DNA of 64,000 nt from Carettochelys insculpta (lineage: Eukaryota > Chordata > Testudines > Carettochelyidae), in NCBI RefSeq assembly GCF_033958435.1, contig NC_134152.1:21674001-21738000 (forward strand), written 5' to 3'. The notes under the pieces were generated by a model that was given only the letters and a program-made list of their open reading frames with translations, did not search any database and was not told the DNA's origin. Shown piece after piece: positions 24,001 to 39,000 of the stretch. The translations under genes were made by a program, and so were the position numbers. Each line of letters opens with the position of its first letter. Within the stretch, counting starts at the first letter, position 1.

Positions 24001-27000
24001 TATGGGTGTACCATAGATTTATATGGGGCAGTAAGATACTCTTTGTCTTATTTTCTATCCCTATTTGCCTTTTTGACTGCCTCTGCACACTGTGTGGATG
24101 TTTTCAAGGAACGATCCGCGATAACTCCAAGATCTCATTTCTGATTTGTTATAGCTAAAAATTAGCCCCCATCATACTGTAAGTACAGTTGGGGTTGTTT
24201 TTTCCAATGTGCATTACTTTACACTTATCCACATAAAATTTCATTTGCCATTTTGTCGTCCAGTTACTCAGTTTGATGAGATTTTTCTGAAGTTCTTCAC
24301 AGTCTGCCTTTGTCTTGACTATCTTGAAGAGTTTAGTGTCATCTGCAAATTTTGCCACTTCACTGCTCACCCCCTTCTCCAGATCGTTTATGAATACATT
24401 GAACAGGATTGGTCCTGGGACTGACCCTTGAGGGGACATCACTAGTTACCCCTCTCCATTTGGAAAATTTACCATTTATGCCTACCCTTTGTTTCCTGTC
24501 TTTTATCCATTTCTCAGTCCATAAAAGGACCTTCCCTCTTACCCCATGACAACTGAATTTACATAAGAGCCTTTGGTGAGGTACCTTGTCAAAGGCTTTC
24601 TGGAAATCTAAGTATACCATATCCACTGGATCTCCCCTGTCTGCATGTTTTTAACCCCTTCAAAGAACTCTAATAGATTAGTAAGACATGATTTCCCTCT
24701 GCAGAAACCATGTTGACTGTTGCCCATCAAATTATGTTCTTCTACGTGCCTGACAATTTTATTCTTTACTATTGTTTCAACTAATTTGCCCGGAATTGAC
24801 ACTAGACTTACAACTCTACTAGTTCTCTTGTAACTGTGAATTTGGCACACTGATGGAGTAAAAGCCGTAAAGAGGGATTGCTATGATAGATTGGTTTGTT
24901 TTTTTTAAAATCCAGATGTAAATTTGAACATAGCTGCGTATGTGTGGATGAAGAATTTGGTTTTATGGATACGCTTTCCCACAGTTTGAGGATTTTCTGG
25001 CAGCTGCTTTTGTGAAGATTTTCTCTGCAGACTGTCCGTACCTCCATAATAACTCTCTTGGGGCAATGTGGAGAGGGAAGAAGAAAAAATGATGACTTTT
25101 TCCAAAATACCACTTACTGTTTGACAAGACACTGCATCACCCACACACTAGAAGTGTCTGCTGGTCACTTCTGTTAAATTTCCCGCTCTCCCTCTACTGG
25201 ACAAGCTTTTTGGGTTCTGTTAGCTTTGGATTTTTCTGTTTTAGCCTTTATGCTTCATCTTTTGTTTTTTGAAGATCATCTTGAGAGTTCCACTCAGTTT
25301 GGATTTATACTTTGAGAACTTAAAGTTCACTAGAAAAATTAAATATTTTGCAAAGTTATTCCTGATCAGTTCTATGATGTGGAGAAAGTAGAACAACTGG
25401 CCCATCTTTTTGAGATCAAAGAACCAGCTTATAAGAATAGTGGTAATATAATTAGTTTACAAAGAAAAAATTTTGATGAGTGAATCAGCCTGAATAATTA
25501 TATAACTCGCTAGTTACTGCAGTTCCCAGTAGACATAAACAGAAATTCATCAGAAAAGGTCTAATGATTAACACGTGGTTTGAACTGGGATGCAAATTTT
25601 CTGGGACACGATAGGGGCTCTTTTGCATATTTGGCTTAATCTAATTCTGGACTTCCCGCCACCCCTCTGCTCTCTGATTTGCTCACCTTGATAATTTTTT
25701 TCTGATTTGTCAACCTTGATTACTTTTTTTGGTTCTCTATATTTTGAATATTGAGACTGTTCTGGTATGCCTATGGTCTGAAGAAGTGGGTCTGTCCCAC
25801 GAAAGCTCACCTAATAAATTATTTTGTTAGTCTTTAAAGTGCTACTTTACTGCTTTTTTGTTTTTTTTTTTTTTAATTTAAGGCTATTTGCATTTATATG
25901 TTTAAAGGGTCTTCTTTCAGAGTGAACAGTCAACATAGATTAGACTTACCAATGCTCTGTATGTATGTATTTAACAGCTCAAAAATTCAAGCATGTGGGG
26001 GACACATCTGGTAAATTATATATTATGCAAACATTCTTGCCAGTTTTGTGAGAGACAGAGAGAGAGAGAGAGACAAATCCATATAAACCAAAGCAGGCTT
26101 AAGAGCTAGTATCTGTTGTGGGAATCACCTTTTTAAAACTTTTATCTTGAGATTTCATAGTGGCAAACCTCAGATTACTCTAATTATTAACAAACGACCA
26201 CAATGGATCTATTAACGTTTATCACTGGGTTGAATGTATCAAGCAGTGCCAGTACTAAGGGAAAAGGTCTCCATTTTGGAGACACTTATCCCAGATCTGA
26301 AAAATAAAATGCATTTTGTGCTGACTATGTTTTAGGCAGTAAGCGTTCTAGCCCCATCAGTGCACCTACCTGCATCTACTACACAATAGTGTTTTTCAGA
26401 CGTACTCAAACTTTTGTCTCTAACTATCAAATTCCTTGCATTCTGGTAATGTTGCAAGATGTAGAAAGAAGTAGGCTGCCCCTCACTCAGTTGCTTGGGG
26501 TAGACTGGTTCGGCAAAAGTTATCTGCAAAAGTTTTTGAAGGTGGGGAAAAGTTTGAGAGATGATCACAATCATCTTTCACAAAGGCTTTAACTCTTTGT
26601 GATCATGAAGGGACCAGTTGAATGAATGGAATTTTACCGTTAGCCTCATTGGATGGAAGATCAGGCCTTTATAGCCTTCCTTTTGTTGGAGAGGCCCCCA
26701 GATCTTTGTGTACTTTTTCCTCTTTGCGGTGGGTTATTTTGACAGTCTAGTTGGTTTGGAAGCTCATTGTCATGTTGTGGGATATAGAAACAAATATTCC
26801 CCTATTAGAATTTGAATCCTTATAGTGGAAGATATGGGAAGAAAATCAAATTTTCCAGGCATTTAAACACAACTTTGGTTTTGTTTTGTAAATGCAGCTT
26901 GGTTTGGATGTGGTAATTACGACATCTTAAATCATAACAAGAAGTATGGAACAGCTGGCAAAAAAAAAAAATCCCTTTCCATGGATTGGATGAATTCCAA

Positions 27001-30000
27001 TCATTGGACTTGTCTCTGACATTATTAGCATTTTGGATTGCACTGAGTCATAAGAGTCTTTCAGTAAAGAGGAAAGATGCAGTTATTGACAGAGAGTTTA
27101 AATCTTGTTTTGGGGTCTGTATAAAGGAAAAGAGAGACCCAGTTTCTCCTTTAAGTGATATCTGCACTGGTTTCCTTGATCCTACTTTCTGTGTACTCAT
27201 TTATGAAGGGTTGAGTTCTTTGAGGGAAAATTTAAACGTTGTGATCAATTACAAAAAGTTGTGATTCTGACCATGATGAAGCTGCTGCAAATTCAGTGTG
27301 CTGCAGAAGATGGCTAAACTCTATAGCAGAAAAGAATATTTTTTGTTGATTGTAATTGCCTGTGTTTTTTACACTCTGATTCTAAGCTTTAGCTCACTCT
27401 GTCAGTTACTTATTTTTGTTGTGTAGCTGGAACCATGAAAGTGAAGTACGGGAGGATAAAAATGTTTTAAAGTATGTTGGTGAGTTAGTTGCAGAACTGG
27501 GAGTTGAACCAAGGGATCTTGACTTTTGGCCCCCCGTTCTAACCACTAGATGGGGCTTTCTTCTGGTGGCATGCAGATTTTCAAATAAAGGCAGCTCTAA
27601 AATACTTGAGTTCTTCTGGGGGTTGGGCTACCAAAATAAAGTCATTCTTCAGGCTAAGAATGTCTCGTGGGATTAGCATCTTAGCAGGAAGTTTACAGTT
27701 GAGCCAATATGGAGTCAGACTGTAGTGTTGATTTTTGTAGTCTCTTTCAGACTCACTAAGAAAGTGAATATGATCCTGTTTTTTTCCATTTATAAAAGGG
27801 GCAGAATAAGTCTTGACCTACTTCAGGGGGTGTTCTACAGTATAAATGTTGTAAAGTTGTACGAGATCTTCATATAAAAATGCTATGTGAAGTAATTTTC
27901 TCTCTTAACCTGGGGCGACGTTTCTGTTTCTAGGAGTGCTTTGTACATAGAGACAGGACTGGGGCTCAGAGGCTGTTACAATAATTGTGAAGGATGTTTA
28001 GAGGACACTAGATTTTTTTAAAATCTCTTGGAAGTTTGATTTGTTAGAAATACCTAGATTTGGCTAAGGAAGAAAATTAAAATAAACAATGGCTGCATTT
28101 CATTTTCCCTCAGTACAGCTTTCCATGCCTTCTTTCCTGCCAGTTGTAAATAAGGCCATACAGATTATTACATAGTCAGTAGAGTTGTGACATGAAAGAC
28201 GATGATGGCAGGACTGGAGATGCACAGCCAAAGAGGACTGGCTGAGACTTGCTGAGAATCTTTAATCTCATTCTACATCAACAAACATAGGACTGCTGCT
28301 GGTTCGATGCATTAAAGATGCTGGTGGATTTCAGAAATGAATTCAGCTTGCAGTGAAATAGCTTTTATGCCTGACTAAGTGCAAATACTATTCAGATAAG
28401 AACATTAGCAAGCACACTGAATATGGAATCTTTCACTTGGCCTCAGTGGATATTTTGTTTTTTGTTTTTTGAGCAATTCATCTATTGTCAGAGGAAAATG
28501 CCATAAGATCCAGAGTCATAGTGCATCAGCTTTTAAGAGTTCCTGATGCTCCCATGCAAAATGGTGGGACCTTGAGTTATTAACTCTGTGGGGACTAGTG
28601 ACTTCATATTCCACATTTGCAACAGTTTTCCTGGCATCTGAAAGAAACACATAACATTTAACGAGGTGTTTAAATGTGTTCATACCAAGCAGGCCTTATA
28701 TTCTCATTTAGATACTTACATATTAGAACCTGTTAATGCTAATATTTACCCATCATTCTGCTTCCAATACAGATGGTTTTGAGGTTTTTGGAACTTCATT
28801 GGTTCACTGCTTCAGAATTTGAGTGCTGTGATTCTCTCTGTTGTTGGCTGTGCAGCAGAATCTAGGTTTTCCTAATGTTTGCAAATTCTGCCAATCATGA
28901 ATTGAATGTAAATCAATGCAGTGTTGTTCTCCTGCATGCAGACTAGCAACCAGGCTGACACAGTAGCTTGAAGAGATGTGAATTCACAAGGGTGTCAGTG
29001 TGTTAACTCTGAAACTTAGCAATGACCGTTTTAAATATCAACGTGGCTGCTGCTCACTTCAGTTTAATGCACTGTAGCTATAGTTAAATGTACTGGTAAA
29101 TATTGGCGAGTGAAGAAGTAGAGGCACTAGTTGCTTTTTACTAGGGTTACAATTATGTCACAGAATCCATGACTTCCAGAGACTTACAGGACATTTTCTG
29201 CTTCAGCCCAGGAGCTGCAAGACTAAAACTCAGCTGCCACAGGTGGCAGCCTCACCCCCCGTGAAAGCTACATGTGTCATGGGTGCTGGAACCTTCTGTT
29301 TCCCATTTTGTCATGATTATTTTCAGTAAAAGTCATGGACAGGTCATTGGCTTCTGTGAATTTTTATTGCCTGTGACCTGACTGATTTTTTACTAAAAAT
29401 AATTGGATAAAATTGCAGCTGCCTTGTCACAGGTTGCTGAGTTATGGAATTAGAAGTCTGAGATTTCCAGTTTTCCTAAAACCATTTTTTTTTTCAAGTC
29501 ACCTGTTTCTCTCCCACTACAAAGAAAGAGAAGTTCCTATTTGTATTCAAAACAAATCCTCCATTTCGGGTATACTCCCATGTGTCAAAAGCTGCAACTC
29601 TCAAAGGTGTCAAAGTTCCTTTTTCATCCTTCACAATTTCTGCTGTACAGTTTTCAAAAACTGTGGCACATTCAAAGATGTAGATTTTTTGTAAAAAGTT
29701 GGATGTAATATCAAAATACATAGCACCAAAAACTTGCTGTCTAGATTTATTTGAAATGACCAGGTTTGTTGGACTTACTTACTACTCCTGCGGAATTTAC
29801 AGTTTCTGCAGACATCCAGGATTGATACTGCAGAGTTAAGTTCTAGATCATAATTTAAATAACTGAACAAATTAAACATCTGTAGAAACATGACCAACTA
29901 CTTTTCGTCAGTGAAGTGGCTTCTGTCAGATTGACTGCATAAATTTGACCAAGTTTATATAACTAGGGTTGCTAAATATCCAGTTGGCAGTGCAGCAAGG

Positions 30001-33000
30001 CGAAGCAAGCTCCTTGCCATGGGTCCGTGTGGCTCCCATTAGTGGCTAGCTTATCTAGTTCCTAAGTGCAGGGACGACCACCTCCATGTGCTTCCTGCCC
30101 CCGGAAACAAACCAATGGGTGCTCTGGGGGCAATATGTATGGGGACAGGCAGTGCACAGGGCTGCCTGTCACTTCCAACTAGGAACCAAATGTACCAGCC
30201 ACGTCCTGGAGCCACCTAGTTTAAGTGCTGCCCCGCCAGAGTCCATACCTCAAACTTCCTCTTGCACTGCAATCCCCTGCCCCAGGCTGGAATCCCCTCC
30301 TGCACCCAAATTCTTTCCTAGAACCTGCACCCCAAACCTCTGCCCCAGCCCTAAGCTCCCTCATCCCCATCCTCACCCCAGAGCCCACACACCCAGCTAG
30401 AGTCCTCAGCACCTCCTACAGCCTAATCCTCCTACCCCAGGCTGGTGAAGATGAGGGAGGATGGGTGAAATCAAGTGATGGAGGGAAGGGGGATAGAGTG
30501 AGTAGGGGGCCAGTGGGATGGGGAAGGTGGTGAGGTGGGGTGTTTGGATTTTGTATGATTGGAATGTTTGTACTTGTTTCTGCAGTTGATTCTAATGACA
30601 CCCTCTATGGTGGGGACTCCAAGTTTCTGGCTGAAATTAACAAGCTGTGCGAGACGGTGATAGCTCAGATTCTGGACCATCTGAAGACCCTTGGGCAGGA
30701 GGAGGTATGCCTTTTCAAGTCTTATTGCTATATGATCTAACACCCAATCCCTTCCAGAGCACAGTAAATGAGCATCTCCCAATGGTACTCCTGGGGGAAT
30801 TCTGCCCATAGTGTTTTAAAGTCCTGCAAAATTTCCATATTTTATTTGTCAAAGTAATGCACTATAATTGTTCTCCTAGGCTGCTGAAACTATTTGATTG
30901 CCTGCCCTATCTTCCTGAATCATCTTTTCTCTAAGGGATAAGGTATATAGCCTAATATCTTATCCCTTCGAGAAAAGATGGTTCAGGAAGATGGAGCAGG
31001 CGATCAAATACTTTCAGCAGCCTAGGAGAATGACAGGAGAGCAGTCCTCTGTCTTTACCAGATGCTATAATTGTTCTAGTTTCAATTTTTTGGTAACTTA
31101 TTTAAACTATAATACAATGGATGGAGAATGGGAGTAGGGGAGTATTGGAGGAAATATTCAAACCCCCTTGCCTAATAGAAATGTAGCTTGATTTAACACT
31201 TTAATTCTCGTTCTTAGTTAACAGATATGTGCAGCCATATGTTCAGTGTTACATCAGAGATAACTGATAAGCAAGTGAGGGGTAGGGAACGGAGCCCACA
31301 GTTTATATAGGTACTGACCATCCCCAGAAGGGTCAGTAGCAAACAGATCATGGAGCACATTTTGATAGGAAATTTTTCAAGCCCAAAAACTTAGACCATT
31401 CTAATCACTAAATCACCATAAGCATATAAAAGGCCAAACTGTCTTATACCATTCTTGCAAGGTAAAGGAGTCAGAACTTTTACATATGTTTTATATTTCC
31501 TGGGGGAATTCACAAAGGCAGTGGGAACAATTCACCAAGCAGGCAGGCCTACTACCTTCTGCTCTGCCTGAGTGGACAGAGCCTGCCCCATGTTTACCTT
31601 CTCAGAACACCCTGAAGATCCCACCTCTCCATGCAAACTCTGCCACAATAACGAGAGAGCGCGACAGAGTAACTCTCTCTCTTTCTCACATGCATGACTG
31701 CCTGGCTCACTTCCCCCAACTCCCTATTGGTGAGTTACATCTCCACCAGCTCCTCTGGGCACCAAAACCAACCTGCGTGCTCCTGTGGCTTCTGTTTGCT
31801 TCTCCACCCAACGTAATTTTCCTGTGAGGAAGCAAACAAAACCATGGAGGACATGAATTCTGTGTGCATGCAGTGACACAAATTTCCCCTAGGAGAAAAT
31901 CATTGATAGTGCAGTGTAGCATGTTGCTGCTTTTTCTATGCTGTGTGAATATTTAAAAACTTGGAGAGGAATATATGGTGTCGCTGTGGTTAAAAAAATA
32001 AACTGAAATAATGTAACAGTGATGGTGAATAGATGCAGTAATATTTATAGCCTCACCATTTGTTGTTGTGCTCTTTAAGAGATTGATTCTTTAGCTGCGT
32101 TCCCAGTGTGGTACAGACAGTCAGTTGTATCAGACAGAATTGTTTTTTGCTAGGCAGTGAATGCTACTCTGGTGCCAACTTCGTTGTGTTGCTTTTCTTA
32201 AGATTTAATAAGCTCTTTGGCTTCCTTTTGTTGCTGTTCCTTCCCAGCTGTCGCTCCATTCCTCACCTAAACAAAAGTCTCTGCTTCCTTCTACTCCCAA
32301 TTGCTACTTTGCTCACCAGCCTAATCAGAGTATTCTGGGATATGCTAATAGCCAAATGAGAATTGCTGTTGGTCTGTTCTGAGCTAAATACAGTGGAAGT
32401 TATTTAATTTGTAAAGGTTCTGCATTCCAGAGGGTGACTAAGGGTATGTCAGTACTTATGGGGGGTTCGACACGCCATGATCGACCTTCCAGAGAGAGAT
32501 TTTTGCCGCACCTGTGAAGATGTGGTATAAGGGACATGGGCACAAGCCTGAGGAGCCCCAGTCTTCACTAGGGAACAAAGCTAATCCTGATATGTTGACT
32601 CTAGCTTCACGAATGGCATAGCTAGAATTGCATATCTGGGATTGACTTTGTTCTCTAGTGTAGACAAGGCCTAAGAACGATTTGCTTAGTTGTAGGGAGT
32701 ACTTTCGTTTACTCCTTATGAATAATGGGTACACTAGTTAAAACAGAGCAAAAACCTTTATTGATTTACTGGATTCCTTGATTCCTGGTTTTTAAAGCAT
32801 TTGAGATCAAAAACAACTCTGTGGACTCATCTGTTTTGGGGTGATGACCAGCATTCTTCACTGTACTGAACTCATCACCTCTTCAAGAGAACAGACTGTG
32901 TTCCTGGTAACATGTCTGTTCCTGAGCTTCAGTACACACCAAGTTTTTTTTGTTTTTGTTTTTTAAACTACCTTTAAAGTACCTCTATTAGACTGTCTCA

Positions 33001-36000
33001 TGGCCCTTGCAGTGAGTTCTATATGTAACCCATGATTCCATTGACTTCCATCCATATAGGGTTTTTTTCCTACTACTATTACGGAAGTGACATGCACTTA
33101 AAGCAAGGGCATATGAAGTGAGGTACACATTGACTGCCCGAAACTTTGGCTGTGAGAGCCTTGCACTCCCTCTGCATTGAAAGCGCTGCTATGGTTCAGT
33201 CGGACGCATCCTGCAAATTCTAGGTTATGCAAGTGCAGTTAGCACAACTGCCCTATTCTAGGAGACGATCTTAGTTATAACAGTCTTGCAGCCCTCTGAG
33301 ATGGAGGGCCACTCATATAGCTCACTCCCTAACCTAGAATATCCATCGCTGGCTTATAGCCTCAAATACAGGGCTATTGAGTCTTTGATGGAAAGAGAAT
33401 AGAGATGAGGTCCTTTTCTCATGTCATCTTACTTGATCACTTGTTAAATAGTTCAGTTTAGTTTTTCTTCCCCTGCTGCTGGGATTACATTTTAGAAATT
33501 CTCAGTCCAGAGACTCTTAAGGTTCGCCTCCAAGAATTCATTAAGCAACATGTATTTGAGAGCCCAGTGACTGCTGTTGGAGTAATATTTCATCTGCCCT
33601 TGATATCATATACTTTCTCATAAAATTTAACTGTAGAGATTCAAAATTAATAAATTCCACATTTTTACAGGAGCATATGCCAGTATACAGCATAAACTAC
33701 ATATGTATAATAATCGTGAAATACACCTGTCTTTGGATGCGACAGCAAACCAGCACTCTGTGCAATGGCAAGGACTCCAGAACAACTTCTGCTCTCATGA
33801 ACAGTGCCATGAGATCTTTTTAAGATGCTCATAGGACTGGGCTTTGAGAGAGCCTTTGGAACATCAAGTACAGTAATCCCTCAAAATCCCCCTCCTTCTG
33901 CCCTGGCTCAGCACCCTGCCCCCCCACCGGCCCCTGCACAGCCCCAGTTCTCTATGGATGAAGAGCACAATATAGGAGTCGTGTATTTATCTTGGTTTTC
34001 TTTGGAGGGGACAGAATGTTGGGGACGATGATGATGATTATTAAAGTCACATCCTTTGGCTCTAAAGCAGTTCTTGGCAAAAAATCACCTCAGATTTTAT
34101 TTTGATCATTTCAGTGTTGGCAGCCTTTCATTATTTGGCTCCTCATTTACATGAACAAGGCTCTGCTATATTGATTTTCCTTGATTCATTTCACTTCAAA
34201 CCCATAAAAGGGAATTGATTTACATACAATAAAATGCTTTTACCAAACTGCAACTTGAAGGAAGGGCAGTGCATCTGATGTTAATACAGTAAATTTATCC
34301 TTTCTTCCCAGGATATTTTAAAACATCTTTTAAAAAATTCTGTATCCTTCGTGAGAGGTTAGTGTTTGAACTCAAAAGTACAGTCCCAAACTACGCTATA
34401 CAAATAGCCTGTCTGGGGTCATGTGAGTGTGTACCACACTGTTCCCGGCTTTGCATTTCTGTTGCATTTTGGTTGGGTTGGAAGGTGCTTTGTTTTTTGT
34501 TTTTTCAATGTAGAATTCTTCCAAATGTTAAAATCCTGCTTGCTGCAGTTGGGCTGAGTAATGAACAGTCAAATTTGTGTATGAGTCATGCAGAGCCATT
34601 TGTTTTTTATTCAAAACCAAAATATTTCAGTAGATGTGCTGTAGATTAATGTTTCCCAAAGTGTGGTACACATACCACTGGTGGCATGTGAATGGACTTC
34701 ACGGTGTACATGGCAGAAAATAAATTACTAAAAATCAGGAGGTAGGCACTGGGGGAGCGGGTACGCTGCTAAGGCCAAAGTCCCCAAAAGGAGCACACAA
34801 ATGTTTTAAGTTTGGGAAACATGGCGGTGAATCCTTCTTGTCTTGATAGCCTCTTGTCAGTGTTTCTGTTCCTGTGCAGACATTTGACTCTTTACAGTAA
34901 GTTTCAAGTAGGAATGATGGAAACGGATTTCTCCAAAGCCACTTGGTATTTCCACTTTCAACCAGAAAGCATTGCTAGAGAGTGTGTTCTCTCCCACCTC
35001 AAAAAACTGAGCATGGATACACCACGTGCTGAGTCACATATAGAACACAGGATTAGAACACACAGTTTCCCAGCACCAATCTCTCCTCAGGCTCATGCAG
35101 TTCAGGTGCAGTTTGATAGTCAGTCAGTGCAGACACTTTGGAGTACTTGGTTGTACTTCCGCATCTTTGTGTGCATATTACGTGCCAGAAGTATACCTAC
35201 TCCAGAAAACAAACAGGAGGGCAAACCCACTTGAGGGGAGGGACAGCTGATCATGTATTCAAACTCACAGCTCAATGGGCACTTACCGGTCCCCTGCTGA
35301 GCAATATTCCCTACATCCTGTGTAGTAGTCAGCAGTGATCCCTTCCTACACCCACCTCTGGGTAAGAGACCCATACTCAATGTGATTGTTCAATGGGTTA
35401 CTCGTGGAATAAGGTACTATTCAACATAAGCATGTCAGAATTCAGCCTCAGAGAGAATAGAATAAATAGAATTCCCACCTTCACCTCAGTCTCTGATTCA
35501 CTTACCTTTGCATCTGCCTTGATGCACCACATCTAGAGCCAAGTCCCTGCATTTGGCTCTCTGGTAGTCACACATTGACTTGTAAGTCCTACCATCCAAA
35601 GGTTTGGACTGGGACCTGGAGCATTGGAGGTTACATTGTGGGTCTTGGTCACGGTTGCATCTTAAAAACTGAAGGAGGCAAAAAGAGAGAGGGCGGAGGG
35701 AGACAAAAATATTTGGTTTTGTTTTTAAGTCAATCCAGACGCTTTAGAAGACAGCAGAAAAATTATGCAGTTCAACTTCTTGACCTCCATGTTGATTGTC
35801 ACCAGGAGAAGAGGGATTTGATTTAGTGTTTTTATTTTTTAAAGGTACCACTGCCACTTTTTTTTTTTTTTAAAGACAAATGAGGGAGTATAAAAGAGGG
35901 AGTATAAAAGTGCAAAGCCACCAGGAAATCCAATATAGGAAATAGTGTACTGAATGGATTTGTGATCAGTCCAGTCTAGTCTTCTGTTGCTAATGGTGGC

Positions 36001-39000
36001 CAAACACCGTCTGCTCCACACAGAGGTGCGACAAACACTGCAGGAGGCAAAGGTGGTTTAAGATGTGAAAACAGAAATCCTAGAATTACGGAACATAGTA
36101 GGGATGAAGGGACCTCAAGAAGTCATTAAGCCCACCCCACACCAAGGCAGGGTCATGTATTCCTAAACCATCCCCAATAGCTGTTTAAACTCTTCTTGAA
36201 AACCTCCAATTACAGGGAGTCTACAAATTCCCTTGAAACCCACTCCAGTGTGTAACTATCTTTATCATCAGAAAGGATTTCCTGATGATTTCTAACCTAA
36301 GTGCCCCCTAAGGCCCATTAAACCAATTACGTTTTGTTCTATGTTCAGTGAACACTAAGTACAATTGACCACAAACCTCTTTTTAACAACCCTTAACAGC
36401 TGAAGATCATTTTTGGAAGGGATCTAAAATATTTTAAAATGTGCATATATTGTAACAACTCTTGGTGTCCTTGCTGTCCATATACATCCTGAAACCTCAT
36501 TGGTTTGTAATTTATTCATGATCGCCTTTAGAATGTCTACCAATTCTGTTCTTTATTGACACTGTTCAGCTACTACATACACAGGAAGACCTTTCACACA
36601 ACTGACAAAGAAGATACTGAGTTAACCAGGTCATATGGCTTTGGAGTGTTTGACTATCACCCTGTTGAATACTTAAAGTCATCACATAGTAGAAGTAAAA
36701 CTCTATTGAAAAATAGACACTTTGATATTCAGAGCTTGTGCTTGGAATATTGCTACCCCTTTTCTTAAAAACTTTTATAACAAAAATTGTGCGGCACTCA
36801 GAGTGTATAAATCTTTATTGGTGCTAATGGGGTTATGTGCAACAGTTGAAGAGAAAATGCTTCCAGGTACAGTTATTTATGTATTTAAGAATGCTACATT
36901 GATGATATCATCATATGGACTTATGGTAAGGAGACCCTTGAAGAATTCTATAAGGATTTCAACAATTTCCATACCACCACCATCATCAATCTGGGCCACT
37001 CTATACGAGAGATCCATTTCCTGGACACTACAGTACAAATCAATAATGGTCATGTAACAGCACTCTGTACCAGATACCACTCACCGCTTATTTGAGATCC
37101 TGTGGAAGCTGCTCTTAGGGGCTTTAAGGGAGGTTGGGCTACATGAACATCATCCCAAGTCTGCTGGACTCATGTATGAATCTGGTGTAATATGCACAAT
37201 TCCAACAGGACCTTAAAGCTACTCTCATCCTCGGGTCACTTCAGGGTTCTATTAGAACGGTAGTTCCCAAATTTTTCAGCATCGCACCACCCCGTTATGA
37301 TTTTTGAGAAACCGTCACACCCCCACACCTTTTTTCCCATCATTCAACCCCCCCTTTTAACAAAAAAATCAATTTGTAATTTAAAATAAACACAAACTTG
37401 ATATAAAAATGTTATTTAAAATTAAAAATAAGCACAAATAGTTTTTCTTGCTCCCTTGAGGATGCCTGGTGCAGCCCCAGCTGGCTGGGTGCCTGAGCCC
37501 CATGCCAACCACCAGAGCTGCCCGTGTAAGCCACCCACCCGCCTGAGACCTGCACTGCCAGAGCTGACTACCAAGCCCTGCACCACCGGGGCCAGCTGCC
37601 TGCCCACCAGCCACCCGCACCACCTGTGTGCCAGCTGCATGAGCCTCTCACTGCTGGGGCCAGCTGCCTGCGCCCAAGCCACCCTGTGCACCCAGGGCCA
37701 GCCGCTCATCTGCCAGCTTGAGCCATCCAAGCCCCACAAAACCTGCAAGCCACCCGCCTGAGCCCCTCCCCTCCCACAAAGCCAGGCACCACTATCCCCT
37801 GCTCTGAGCCCAGCCCCTCATCTAACCCCATCGTCCTCCCCCTCCTGCTCCAACCCACATTCAGTCATCTTTGCAGGAGGCAGCTAGCTCCATGTGGGTC
37901 TTCGCCAACTGCCTGGTTCTTATAGTGGCTGCGCCAGGTCATCCACATAAAATGGCAGGGGCTGAGAGCCAGAAGCAAAGGCTGTCTCTTTCTTTGGGTG
38001 GGGAGAATGATGCGGGGGGCTGGGTCACCTCATGAGCCCCTGGAATTTCTTCACGCCCAGTTTGGGAAACCATGTATTAGAACTTTTCAAATAGCCCTGC
38101 CAGTGAAGCAGCAGAGGTGGAACCCATTTTTCATACTGAGAGTATGAATTAGTGGTGGCAGTCATAGCTACAATGGGTCAGGTATCCTGAACTCTCACTA
38201 TTACCAAAAAAAACCTAAGTCATTGAGCTAAACTGACACCTGATGTAGGAACTGGTGTGATTCACTGCTTTGGAATGGGGCTGAAGGCCTGCAAAATCCT
38301 CACTGATGTTGATAACAATAAGCATGTATATTACAGAGCCAATGTCTAGCTGTTGATAAAATTCTCTGGGCTGTGTACATAATTTACAGGATGTCTATTT
38401 TGCTGATGTATCAGAACTCCAGGCTGGCTCTAAAATATTGTTTGTTCATTCAATGGTAGTCTCTGAAACGCCAAAGCCAGCTGGCACTCTACTTCTTCAA
38501 TAGTATTTTATCCCATGGAGATCTACGGAACAACAAATTAAACCAGCTTTCGGTCAATCTCTGGAATCTGGCACAGAAGCATGGCTTTGCTGACACCAAA
38601 ACCATGGTAAGAATAACAAGGACTGACATGGAGTGTGCCATCTGTGGAATTCGTTGCAGGTGCTCTTCCTTTTACTCCTGCATGTGGGAAGGGTCTGTTT
38701 ATTAACTTATTTCCTTACAACAAAAACATGTTCATTCAAATCACTTTGTAAATTGCTTTGATTTGAAAAATAACTTGTCCTGTGCTTACTGTTGATTTTA
38801 TATGTGAGAGCACATAACATAAATGCCAACTTTTCAATCAGTCTGCTCAAAACAGAAATCCAAAGTAGTCTTTCATTTCTTGTGTTCTGGGCCCATGGCA
38901 GACAAGAGTTATCAGTAAAATGGAGCATGATCTTTGTTCTTTTATGATCAGTGAGCCACTTTCCAAAACTAGCACCCAAGCTGGAACACTAAGCAGCATG

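Larger units (their letters stand above)
21141..30585 (+). other. VPS35L: VPS35L intron
   Basis: A GT-AG intron of 9.4 kb. It holds a MITE, a GC-rich hAT-like element, a 1.5-kb CR1 copy, a PLE tail and a GC-rich element at its 3' end. From 26,100 to 29,100, apart from one SINE-like piece, it is A/T-rich unique sequence with no supported gene. Confidence 0.85.
30705..38459 (+). other. VPS35L: VPS35L intron
   Basis: A GT-AG intron of 7.8 kb. It contains the 30.9-kb hairpin, two MITEs, a CR1 fragment, a PLE reverse-transcriptase remnant and a hAT element. Stretches 31,100-32,400, 32,700-34,600 and 34,850-36,050 look unique and non-coding. Confidence 0.85.

Noticed and set aside
27416..27676. 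86-residue open frame
   Set aside because: It overlaps a tRNA-related SINE fragment and has no exon-like support.
33825..34031. Proline-rich 68-residue frame near a CAGTAATCCCTC motif that resembles a Tigger end
   Set aside because: No matching second end was found, and the proline-rich text is a short C run.
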